64,000 nucleotides of DNA from Anaerolineaceae bacterium. Its GTDB lineage: Bacteria; Chloroflexota; Anaerolineae; Aggregatilineales; Phototrophicaceae. Positions 25,316 to 32,886 of the stretch are shown here, piece after piece (position 1 is the first letter of the stretch; each line of letters opens with the position of its first letter). The stretch lies in the NCBI GenBank assembly GCA_020634135.1, contig JACKCG010000004.1, positions 248,001-312,000 on the forward strand. The letters are read 5' to 3'. Both the position numbers and the translations under genes were made by a program. The notes under the pieces were generated by a model. It searched no databases, was not told the DNA's origin, and was given only the letters and a program-made list of their open reading frames with translations.

Positions 25316-26314
25316 ATGAGCAAACCGGCACCAACGTTCTACATCCTGCATGGCGACGATCTGTTCACGTTGGAACAGGCGCTGGCGGAATTCCGGGCGA
25401 AAATGAATGAGACCGATAACGGAGATCTGAATACCAGCGAATTTGATGGCACAACCGCGTCTGTGTCGGAAATCATTAACGCCGTCAGTTCCTATCCCTT
25501 CCTGGCTGATAAACGTATGGTCATCGTGAAGGGGATGCTGGCTGTCATCACGCGCCGGGGCGCGGGCGAAGCGGCGAAAAAAGCCGTCGAGCAGTTGGCC
25601 GAAGCGCTGCCCAACCTGCCTGATTGGGCGCGGCTGATTTTTGTCGAGCGGGAACCGCTTTCTGAAAAAAACAAACTCGTCAAACTTGCACAGGATACCG
25701 ATACTGGCTACGAAAAAAGTTTTACCGCCCCCAAAGACACCACCGGTTGGATTCTCAAACGCGCTCATGAGGCTTATGGCGCGGAGATTGAGCCGCGCGC
25801 AGCCGTCGCGCTGGCCGCCGTAACCGGAAGTGATCTGGGGCGGGCCGATGCCGAACTGGTCAAACTCATCAGTTATGTGGATGGCGAACGCGCTATCACC
25901 GAAGCCGACGTAGACCTGCTGACGCCCTACCTGGCCGAAGCGCGGGTATTTGACATGGTGGACGCCATGACCGAAGGCCGCACCCAGGCCGCGCTCCAGC
26001 AGCTGCACCGCCTGTTGCAGGAGAAAGACGAAGACCCCTTCCGCGTTTACGGCATGATTGTGCGCCAGTTCCGCCTGCTGCTGCTGGCGAAGGAGTTTCT
26101 GGCCGCCGGTGGCTACCCTAAAGATATGGCCTCGGCCTTAGGTATGGCACCCTTTGTCGCCAAGAAGATGACACAGCAGAGCCGAGGCTTCTCGCTGGGA
26201 CAGCTTGATCGTATCTACCATGCCCTCTTTGAGACTGATTTGAAGATGAAGACCGGGCAGATTGACCCGGAACTTGCGCTCGACCTGCTCATCGCCGGGC
26301 TGGGTATAGGGTAG
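25316..26314 (+). CDS. holA: DNA polymerase III delta subunit
   Basis: A 332-residue protein with the normal length of HolA, the clamp-loader subunit that opens the sliding clamp. The start FYILHGDDLFTLEQAL matches the family N-terminus. SSYPFLADKRMVIVKG follows, and the AAA-like domain continues to about 205. The region EARVFDMVDAMTEGRTQ and the C-terminal helical collar (MIVRQFRLLLLAKEF) are typical. There is no Walker motif, as expected for delta. It is likely co-transcribed with the DUF6391 gene. Confidence 0.93.
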   Translation: MSKPAPTFYILHGDDLFTLEQALAEFRAKMNETDNGDLNTSEFDGTTASVSEIINAVSSYPFLADKRMVIVKGMLAVITRRGAGEAAKKAVEQLAEALPNLPDWARLIFVEREPLSEKNKLVKLAQDTDTGYEKSFTAPKDTTGWILKRAHEAYGAEIEPRAAVALAAVTGSDLGRADAELVKLISYVDGERAITEADVDLLTPYLAEARVFDMVDAMTEGRTQAALQQLHRLLQEKDEDPFRVYGMIVRQFRLLLLAKEFLAAGGYPKDMASALGMAPFVAKKMTQQSRGFSLGQLDRIYHALFETDLKMKTGQIDPELALDLLIAGLGIG

Positions 26315-26336
26315 TAGCGGCCCCGCCTGGGCGGTA

Positions 26337-27563
26337 TTAACCTGCCACCGCCAGCACCGCACGCAGCAGCACATTTGCGCCGTTTACACAGTCCGCCGGA
26401 ATCGTATATTCCGCCGGGTTATGGCTGACCCCGTTCACCGACGGCACAAAAAACATCGCGCTGGGCACGATCTGCGCTGTGGATTGGGCATCATGCCCGG
26501 CGAAGCTCATCAGCCGGGTGTGGCGCAGGCCAAGGCTCTCTGCGCTGCCCTCAATGGCGGCCATCAGCCCGGCATCCATTGGGGCAGGGGCTTTGTCATC
26601 CAGTCGCGTGATGGTGAGTTCCAGCCCGAAATCACGGGCGCAAGTTTCAGCGGCGGCGGTCAAATCGGCTTCCATCTCGTCCAGCAGCGCCGCGTCGCCA
26701 TGCCGGAACTCCAATGCCAGTTCCGCCACGCCCGGCACGATATTAAACGCCCCCGGCTCGAGGCTCAACCGCCCGACGTTCACCACGCCCGGCGTATAAT
26801 GCTCCATCACCAGTGCCCGCGCCTTTTCGACAAACGCCGCCGCGCCCCACAGCGCATCCCGCCGCTTGTCCATCGGCATTGTCCCGGCGTGCGCCGCCGC
26901 CCCGTTGATGCGCAGCCAGCGCGAACGAATGCCGACAATCGCCGTCACTACGCCGATATGCGTCCCGGATTCTTCCAGGCGCGTCCCCTGCTCGATATGC
27001 ACTTCCATATAGCCCAGCGTGGTCTCCGGGTCACGTTTCGCCGCCAGTACGCTGGCATCATTGATACCAACCCGCGCCATGCCCACCAGCAGTGCCTCGC
27101 GCCCGCCGCGTGGGTGTTCCAGTTCGTACTGCGTGAGCGTCCCGGCCAGCGCCGAACTGCCCATCAGCCCCATCAACGTACCTTCTTCATCCGTGAACGA
27201 GATGGCTTCCAGGTGGAAGGGGAGTTCCCGCCCGGAATCACGGATCGTCCGCAGGGTTTCCAGCGCCGCAAGTGTGCCTAGCGCGCCGTCGAAGCGCCCG
27301 CCATTCACCACACTGTCGAGGTGCGAACCAATCAGCAGGGTTTTTGCCGCCGGATTGTCGGATTCCAGTACGGCGGAGAGGTTGCCCGCGCCATCCTGCC
27401 GGAAGATGAACCCTTCCGTGATCACTTTCTGGCGGAACCAGTCTCGCCCAGCCACGTCCTGCGGTGAAAGAGCTGGACGCGATACACCACCATCGCCGGT
27501 GCTGCCGATTTGCGCCAGGGCGTCAAGATCGTTCAGGAAGCGGGTTTCATTGATGGTCAACAT
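26337..27563 (-). CDS. M20-family Zn-dependent amidohydrolase (allantoate/N-carbamoyl-amino-acid hydrolase type)
   Basis: A 408-residue protein, the normal length of the hydantoinase/carbamoylase group. Metal-binding residues are visible in GSHLDSV (His, Asp), SFTDEEGT (Glu pair), YMEVHIEQG (His) and the C-terminal SHNPAEYT (His). The dimerisation insert has AAHAGTMPMDKRRDA. Enzymes here remove a carbamoyl or ureido group from allantoate, ureidoglycolate or N-carbamoyl amino acids; the substrate cannot be fixed. The ATG at 27563 has GAGAGGA upstream and fits the family start better than 27608. No purine-catabolism genes lie nearby. Confidence 0.9.
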   Translation of the reverse strand: MLTINETRFLNDLDALAQIGSTGDGGVSRPALSPQDVAGRDWFRQKVITEGFIFRQDGAGNLSAVLESDNPAAKTLLIGSHLDSVVNGGRFDGALGTLAALETLRTIRDSGRELPFHLEAISFTDEEGTLMGLMGSSALAGTLTQYELEHPRGGREALLVGMARVGINDASVLAAKRDPETTLGYMEVHIEQGTRLEESGTHIGVVTAIVGIRSRWLRINGAAAHAGTMPMDKRRDALWGAAAFVEKARALVMEHYTPGVVNVGRLSLEPGAFNIVPGVAELALEFRHGDAALLDEMEADLTAAAETCARDFGLELTITRLDDKAPAPMDAGLMAAIEGSAESLGLRHTRLMSFAGHDAQSTAQIVPSAMFFVPSVNGVSHNPAEYTIPADCVNGANVLLRAVLAVAG

Positions 27564-27837
27564 TGCGGGAATCCTCTCAGATTGTGGAATACCCAGAGTG
27601 TACGCCATATACCCTGGTTGTTCAAAAGGATAGGTGTCGAATTGTCACTCGGGAACACGGGCCATCACGCCTGAGGAATGGCGGGGGGACTGTGGGATCA
27701 GTGTCGCACTGGCCGGTAATCAGTGTTCCTTAAAAGGTTTCATTCCCGCGATAGGCGCATACCCCGACCTTTTATCAGGGTCTTTATACTTGATGAGCAG
27801 ATCCACCGCCACTTTGACTCTCTCCTTTGCCGCTACA

Positions 27838-28647
27838 TTACTGTAACACCGCCCGGCAAAAATGCTGGGTTTCGGCGTCGGCGGCGAACAGGGTTTCAAT
27901 GTGGAGTTCCTGAATGGTGACATCAATCGCCGTGCCGAACGTGGTAATGGTGGAAAAGAAGCTCAGTTCCACGTCTCCTTTGCGGAAGGTCAGCGTTAGC
28001 ACCGGGAGCTGCGTTTCCGTTTCGTCCTCATCCGGCTTGGCTCCTGTCCGGCGGCTGTCCGCCAGGCACGCTTCATAGAGTTCCGCCAGCGCCTCACTCT
28101 GGAACAGGATGCTTTCCTCGCGCAGCCGTTTGAGCAGTGTCCCCTGCACGACATCCCAATTCGCCACATAGCGCCACCACCCATCGGGGGCGAACAGCGC
28201 CCGGAACGTATTGTTGTGCCGGGCCAGCAGGGATTCATCACCCACCAACCACGTTGATAAGCGCCGGAAGCCGTCATTCGCCATGACCACATCATAACCC
28301 CGGTCAACCACCACCGCCGGGTACGGTTCGTGCTGCCGCATCAGGTGGTCGAGCGCCGCCCGCACCATGCCGGTGTGGTCATCCTCCAGCGACCAACTGG
28401 TATAGCGTGGGGCGTAACCCGCCGCCACCAATAGCGTGTTCGTATGCCGCAGCGGGAGTTCCAGCGCGTCAGAAAGCCGCAGAATCAGGTCGTCACTGGG
28501 GTGCGAGCGTCCGGTTTCCACAAAACTCAGGTGGCGGGCCGAGACATTGGCGGCAAACGCCAGATCCATCTGGCTGAGGCGGCGGATTTTACGCCAGTGC
28601 CGCACGATTTCCCCTGGTTTTTCATTGATTTCAGTCTGAATCAGCAT
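27838..28647 (-). CDS. XRE-type regulator with MmyB-like ligand domain
   Basis: A 269-residue protein. The N-terminal 70 residues form a helix-turn-helix of the XRE/Cro type (WRKIRRLSQMDLAFAANVSARHLSFVETGR). The rest resembles the MmyB-like putative ligand-binding domain: YPAVVVDRGYDVVMAND, LARHNNTFRALF and a long helix. These regulators are thought to sense a lipid or fatty-acid-like ligand. A perfect inverted repeat at 28651-28667 lies just before its start, so it probably represses itself and the divergent DUF2834 gene. Confidence 0.88.
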   Translation of the reverse strand: MLIQTEINEKPGEIVRHWRKIRRLSQMDLAFAANVSARHLSFVETGRSHPSDDLILRLSDALELPLRHTNTLLVAAGYAPRYTSWSLEDDHTGMVRAALDHLMRQHEPYPAVVVDRGYDVVMANDGFRRLSTWLVGDESLLARHNNTFRALFAPDGWWRYVANWDVVQGTLLKRLREESILFQSEALAELYEACLADSRRTGAKPDEDETETQLPVLTLTFRKGDVELSFFSTITTFGTAIDVTIQELHIETLFAADAETQHFCRAVLQ

Positions 28648-28650
28648 GAT

Positions 28651-28667
28651 ATTACCTGCGAGGTAAT
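28651..28667. promoter_or_regulatory. Operator-like inverted repeat between the MmyB regulator and DUF2834
   Basis: ATTACCT, GCG, AGGTAAT: perfect 7-bp arms, 4 bases upstream of the regulator's ATG and 83 bases from the divergent gene. Confidence 0.6.
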
Positions 28668-28749
28668 TGTTTTCATGATGTCCTTACAATAAGCTGAAAT
28701 TGTGAAGTTGTCAGTAACCATTTTCAGTGTTCAGAAAGGTGATATTCCC

Positions 28750-29055
28750 ATGAAACGATTCTATCTGGTAGCCGCCATCATCGGCACGCTTATCCCCTGG
28801 TTCTTCTTCGGCCAATTCATCAGCGCCGAGGGTGTGAATCTGTCGTTATTTCTTGCCAGCCTGCCTGCCAACAGTGTGACCAGCGGCGCGACGGCGGATC
28901 TGCTGATTTCCATTCTGATTTTCTGGGTGTGGGCCTATACCGATTCGCGGCAGCGTGGCATCCGGTACTGGTGGCTGACCGTCGTCGCCGGGTTCACGGT
29001 GGGGCTGTCGCTGGCGCTGCCACTCTACCTGTATATGCGGGAAGATACACGGTAA
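28750..29055 (+). CDS. DUF2834 domain-containing membrane protein
   Basis: A 101-residue protein with three hydrophobic segments (about 4-24, 46-64 and 74-96) and the DUF2834 signature IPWFFFGQF at its start. ADLLISILIFWVWAYTDSRQ follows. The family consists of small bacterial and plant membrane proteins of unknown function. AAAGGTGA lies about 9 bases upstream of the ATG at 28750. It is divergent from the MmyB-type regulator and probably its target. Confidence 0.88.
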   Translation: MKRFYLVAAIIGTLIPWFFFGQFISAEGVNLSLFLASLPANSVTSGATADLLISILIFWVWAYTDSRQRGIRYWWLTVVAGFTVGLSLALPLYLYMREDTR

Positions 29056-29108
29056 AGGGGCTGCCCTGCTCATTTTCCTTATTCTGTATGAAACTTCCCG
29101 GCGGACAA

Positions 29109-29158
29109 TGCCGGCCTTACCTCTACGTGTCCATAAAAACCGTAGGTGCTGGTCGGCA
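29109..29158. repeat. Long imperfect hairpin between DUF2834 and the kinase
   Basis: TGCCGGCC pairs with GGTCGGCA and CTACG with CGTAG around a 13-base loop, with an internal mismatch region. There is no T-run. The remainder of 29056-29324 shows nothing else. Confidence 0.4.
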
Positions 29159-29324
29159 CTGCGGATTCTGCCAAGACCATAAAGTCACCAGGCTATTTGA
29201 ACGAATCCCCGATTCTGCGCAATATCTCCTAAGAACAAAGAAAAACTATCAACAGTGACAGGTTCTCAATATGCCACGTCCACAATAGACTGATGTTAGC
29301 TGTTTAATTTTGTGGATACCAGAG

Positions 29325-31244
29325 ATGACGACAAACGACCTATCAGCCGCTTCAACGCCTTTGTCCCATAAAGAGGGCGAGGCCCCACTTCGTTGGCTCA
29401 CATGGTTATTCGAGCCACATCAATCACTCACTGACGAATTGTCACGCCGGCGTGCTCAACTGCTTTCAGGCATGATGTTCGTTTCGGTTCTGGTGGGAAC
29501 CATCGGTATTGTGTGGAACATTCTCGCAAATCCTTCTACCCGTGATGACGTTGATACCTGGATTGTTGTATTGGCCCTCATCACTCTTTCTTATGCCCTT
29601 GTCATCAATCGTTTGGGGCAAGTCACGCGGGCCGCTCAAATATTCACCGGCATAATGATCCCAGTATTTACTGTAGTTCCATTTGTTGAAGGCGGGGACC
29701 GCCAGCTCAGTTTCTTTGCTGTGATTCCCATTCTGGTATCGGGCATTTTCTTCTCCGTCAGGACAAGCGCCATTATTGCAGTTGGCAGCACGATCGCAGT
29801 GATGGTGTTTTCCATCAGCGCAATGGGAGAAGGCAGCGGATGGCTGATGCCAACCCTCTTCCTGAGCATGTCCGGCGGCCTCGTCTATCTATTTATCAGG
29901 CACTTGCAGTTTCAGGAACACGTGCGAACATCCAGGCTTCGGGAGATGAATTTACTGCTGCAAGCCTCCGAAGAGAGCCTCGAACAGCGCGTGCAAGAAC
30001 GTACCCGCGATCTCCAGGTTGCGGCAGATGTGTCACTGGAAATCACCACCCAGCTTGACCCAACACATCTGCTGGCAGCGGTTGTTGAGCGCACCGCTAG
30101 AGCTTTCAACCTGTACCATGTATCTGTCTTCCTGTATGACGAATACCAGCAAGTTTTACACATGAAACAGGGCGTGGGTGATGCCGGAGACGCCATGGTG
30201 GCGATGGGTAAGCAGTTTCTGTTGACCGAGCGTGGGCTGGTACCGCTGGCCGCCAAAACGCAGCAGCCAACTCTTTCCAATGATGTTAGCGAAAACACGG
30301 ATCACTTCGCGAACCCGCTGCTGCCAGAAACCCGCTCTGAATTAGCGATACCGATGATCTATCGCGGCACATTAGTGGGGGTTCTGGACATTCAGTCGGA
30401 GCAGGTCAACCGCTTCCGTGACGACGATATCCGTATTATGCGAACGCTTGCCGAGCAGATCGCCGTCGCTATCCGCAACTCGCAGCTTTTCGAGGAAACC
30501 ACCATTGCTAAAGAAGCGGCGGAAAAGGCCGATAATGTCAAATCTGCATTTCTTGCCAGCATGTCCCATGAGCTGCGGACGCCCCTGAATGCAATTATCA
30601 ACTTCTCGAAGTTTCTCAAACGGGGTATTCCGGGGCCGATTAACAAAGAACAGGATGAGCTTATCGGTAGTATTGCCGACAGCGGCCAGCACCTGTTGAA
30701 TCTGATTAACGATGTGCTGGATATGTCGAAGATCGAGGCCGGGTCGCTCAAGCTCTTCATTGAGCAGGGGATTGACATGCGCCAGATTATCGAAACCGCC
30801 ATCCAATATACCCACCCGATGCTAGCCGACAAGCCGGTTGAGATGCAGCAGGATATTCCAGATGTGCTGCCCACCATAACCGGAGATCGCAAGCGTTTAC
30901 TGCAAATCTTCCTCAATGTGCTGTCAAATGCCTGTAAATTCACCGACGAGGGTTACATAAAAATCAACGTGTTGCCAGAGCCGCAGCACCTGCTCTTCGC
31001 TGTCAATGATACCGGTGCGGGAATCGCGCCGGAAGATGCCGACTATGTTTTTACCGCTTTCAAACAAACCGAAAGTGGCCTGCGCCAGGGCGGTGGTGGC
31101 ACTGGCCTGGGGATGCCTATCTGCCAGAAATTGATCGAAGCGCATGAGGGCCGCATCTGGTTTGAGAGCGAACCGGGCGTCGGCACCACGTTTTTTGTCG
31201 AATTACCCCTGAAATCCACCCTGAAACCAGAAAGGAGTAACTAA
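29325..31244 (+). CDS. Membrane sensor histidine kinase with GAF domain
   Basis: A 639-residue kinase. Six hydrophobic segments (about 45-195) precede a short coiled coil. A GAF domain follows (about 245-390, with DVSENTDHFANP and LAIPMIYRGTLVGVLDIQSE), then HisKA with the phospho-acceptor His415 in SMSHELRTPLNAI, and an HATPase domain (FLNVLSNACKFTDEG, VNDTGAGIAPED, GGGGTGLGMPIC). It autophosphorylates and should pass phosphate to the three receiver proteins that follow directly. The ATG at 29325 is chosen; it has a weak ribosome site. Confidence 0.93.
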   Translation: MTTNDLSAASTPLSHKEGEAPLRWLTWLFEPHQSLTDELSRRRAQLLSGMMFVSVLVGTIGIVWNILANPSTRDDVDTWIVVLALITLSYALVINRLGQVTRAAQIFTGIMIPVFTVVPFVEGGDRQLSFFAVIPILVSGIFFSVRTSAIIAVGSTIAVMVFSISAMGEGSGWLMPTLFLSMSGGLVYLFIRHLQFQEHVRTSRLREMNLLLQASEESLEQRVQERTRDLQVAADVSLEITTQLDPTHLLAAVVERTARAFNLYHVSVFLYDEYQQVLHMKQGVGDAGDAMVAMGKQFLLTERGLVPLAAKTQQPTLSNDVSENTDHFANPLLPETRSELAIPMIYRGTLVGVLDIQSEQVNRFRDDDIRIMRTLAEQIAVAIRNSQLFEETTIAKEAAEKADNVKSAFLASMSHELRTPLNAIINFSKFLKRGIPGPINKEQDELIGSIADSGQHLLNLINDVLDMSKIEAGSLKLFIEQGIDMRQIIETAIQYTHPMLADKPVEMQQDIPDVLPTITGDRKRLLQIFLNVLSNACKFTDEGYIKINVLPEPQHLLFAVNDTGAGIAPEDADYVFTAFKQTESGLRQGGGGTGLGMPICQKLIEAHEGRIWFESEPGVGTTFFVELPLKSTLKPERSN

Positions 31245-31245
31245 G

Positions 31246-31644
31246 ATGCTGAACGTATTGTATGTGGAAGATGATGGTAACAGCCGTAATGTGGTGCGCA
31301 TGGTTCAGCGCATGAACCCAGGTGTTTTTGAAGCGACGATCTTTGATGATAGCCAGGATTTCGAGGCGAGACTGCTGGAACTTCATCTGCAACCGGATTT
31401 GATCCTGCTCGACATCCACATGAAACCCTATACCGGCTTTGAGATGCTGGAAATCATCCGCAAACACCGGGACTATAACAAAATACCGGTTGTCGCGCTG
31501 ACGGCCAGTGTCATGAACGAAGAAATCCAACTGTTGCAGGATGCCAGCTTTCACAGTGTGCTTTCCAAACCGCTGAATATGGACGAGTTTCCCACATTTA
31601 TTGAGCGGATTATGGCGGGTGAGCATATCTGGCACGTCTGGTGA
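31246..31644 (+). CDS. Receiver-only response regulator, copy 1
   Basis: A 132-residue single receiver domain. The acidic pocket is VEDD near residues 7-10, the phospho-acceptor is Asp56 in LILLDIHM, and Thr/Lys are in ALTAS and LSKPL. There is no output domain; the tail is IMAGEHIWHVW. The ribosome site AAAGGAG lies inside the end of the kinase gene, and the ATG follows the kinase stop by one base, so the two are translationally coupled. It probably acts through protein contact or in a phosphorelay. Confidence 0.9.
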   Translation: MLNVLYVEDDGNSRNVVRMVQRMNPGVFEATIFDDSQDFEARLLELHLQPDLILLDIHMKPYTGFEMLEIIRKHRDYNKIPVVALTASVMNEEIQLLQDASFHSVLSKPLNMDEFPTFIERIMAGEHIWHVW

Positions 31645-31716
31645 TGCGCAGATTGCCCCGCCGGTTGTGTCACGCGCAAGTGTACCTAGTGAGTTAATCA
31701 GATTGGACGTAAAATC

Positions 31717-32106
31717 ATGCCAAAAGCACAAGCCCTTATCATTGACGATAATTCCAGCAACATTCTTGTTCTGCGCCAGCTCCTCACGATTGAGGGTGTC
31801 GCCAGTCTCACCTTGCCAACGGCCAGAGACCTGATTCCGCAGCTTGACCTACTCCCGGATATTGACGTCGTGTTTCTTGACCTGGAAATGCCGATCATGG
31901 ATGGTTATGAAGCGGTCAGTATCATCAAGAGTCACCCGAATTTCGCGGCGACCAAGGTCATCGCCTATTCGGTGCATGTGAGCGAACTCAACAGCGCATT
32001 GGCGATGGGTTTTGACGGATTTCTGGGCAAGCCGCTCAATGCCGAGGCTTTCCCTCATCATCTGCAACGTATCCTGAACGGGGAGCAGGTCTGGTACCTG
32101 CCCTGA
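31717..32106 (+). CDS. Receiver-only response regulator, copy 2
   Basis: A 129-residue receiver: acidic pair IIDDN at 8-12, phospho-acceptor Asp55 in VVFLDLEMP, and switch and Lys residues in AYSVH and LGKPL. Its tail ILNGEQVWYLP matches that of the receivers on both sides, so the three look like a tandem expansion. Same strand, 72 bases after copy 1. Confidence 0.9.
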   Translation: MPKAQALIIDDNSSNILVLRQLLTIEGVASLTLPTARDLIPQLDLLPDIDVVFLDLEMPIMDGYEAVSIIKSHPNFAATKVIAYSVHVSELNSALAMGFDGFLGKPLNAEAFPHHLQRILNGEQVWYLP

Positions 32107-32155
32107 ACCGTCCTGTAAGTTCAGTCAGTAGTTCGTGAGGATAGTAAGGTAGGTC

Positions 32156-32578
32156 ATGATGACACTTAAAGGAAAGAACATCCTGGTCGTTGAGGATGAT
32201 ATGCTCAACCGGGTAGTGTACCAGATTACACTGGGCGTCCAGGGGGCGTTTCTCGATTTTGACCGCTGGGGACGCGAAACCTTGGAGCGTCTGAAGAAAG
32301 GCAAGAACTGGGATATCATCATTCTGGACCTGATGCTGCGTAATGGGATGTCCGGGTATGACATTTTCCAGAAGATTCGCGCTCTGCCCGAATATAACGA
32401 CATCCCGATTGTCGCTGTGTCCGCTTCTGAGCCGTCGGTGGCGATGCCCAGAGTGCGGGACCTTGGCTTCAACGGTTTCATCAGCAAGCCGATAGATGAA
32501 GGCCAGTTTGCTAACCAGATTGCACGCATTATAGCAGGGGAACAAATCTGGTACGATGGCACAATTATGCCACACTAA
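32156..32578 (+). CDS. Receiver-only response regulator, copy 3
   Basis: A 140-residue receiver: VVEDD at 11-15, phospho-acceptor Asp58 in IIILDLM, switch residue region AVSAS and Lys in ISKPI. The tail IIAGEQIWYDG resembles copies 1 and 2. Either of two adjacent ATG codons (32156, 32159) could start it. It ends the kinase operon; the 28-bp terminator-like repeat lies about 130 bases downstream. Confidence 0.88.
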   Translation: MMTLKGKNILVVEDDMLNRVVYQITLGVQGAFLDFDRWGRETLERLKKGKNWDIIILDLMLRNGMSGYDIFQKIRALPEYNDIPIVAVSASEPSVAMPRVRDLGFNGFISKPIDEGQFANQIARIIAGEQIWYDGTIMPH

Positions 32579-32705
32579 TGGACAAGCCAGTACATGCTGC
32601 ACGGAGCAGTGGGCTTTAAGTCCATTGTTCCGCCGGGAATCAGAGTTATCTGTCTCTTCATCCTGGTAAACAGTGGACTTATCTCAAATCATCCCGCATG
32701 ACCAC

Positions 32706-32733
32706 AGAGCGCCATCATCGGCGCTTTTGTGTT
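32706..32733 (+). repeat. 28-bp direct repeat, left copy (terminator-like)
   Basis: AGAGCGCC, ATCATC, GGCGCT, then TTTGTGTT. It has a 6-bp stem AGCGCC/GGCGCT and T-rich end, so it also reads as a terminator for the receiver operon. Identical to 34965-34992. The rest of 32579-32886 has no gene. Confidence 0.85.
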
Positions 32734-32826
32734 GTATCACAAAACTATCCATAACCCCTTTGATAGGAGTATAAACAATCCTGAATTTCCTGTAATAGTA
32801 AATTCCTTAAGGCTCTGACGAAAATT

Positions 32827-32855
32827 TTGACAGTATAGTAAGCTTATCTTTAGAA
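32827..32855 (+). promoter_or_regulatory. Putative promoter of the NERD-helicase gene
   Basis: A consensus TTGACA at 32827-32832; the -10 region is weak (TTAGAA at 32850-32855, spacer 17). AT-rich surroundings; GAGGTGA precedes the ATG. Confidence 0.4.
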
Positions 32856-32886
32856 CCACATTACATATGCTCCGTTGAGGTGAAAG

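Noticed and set aside
27720..27926. A 68-residue minus-strand frame near the MmyB regulator stop
   Set aside because: It overlaps the regulator's 3' end in another frame and has no start signal or known motif.
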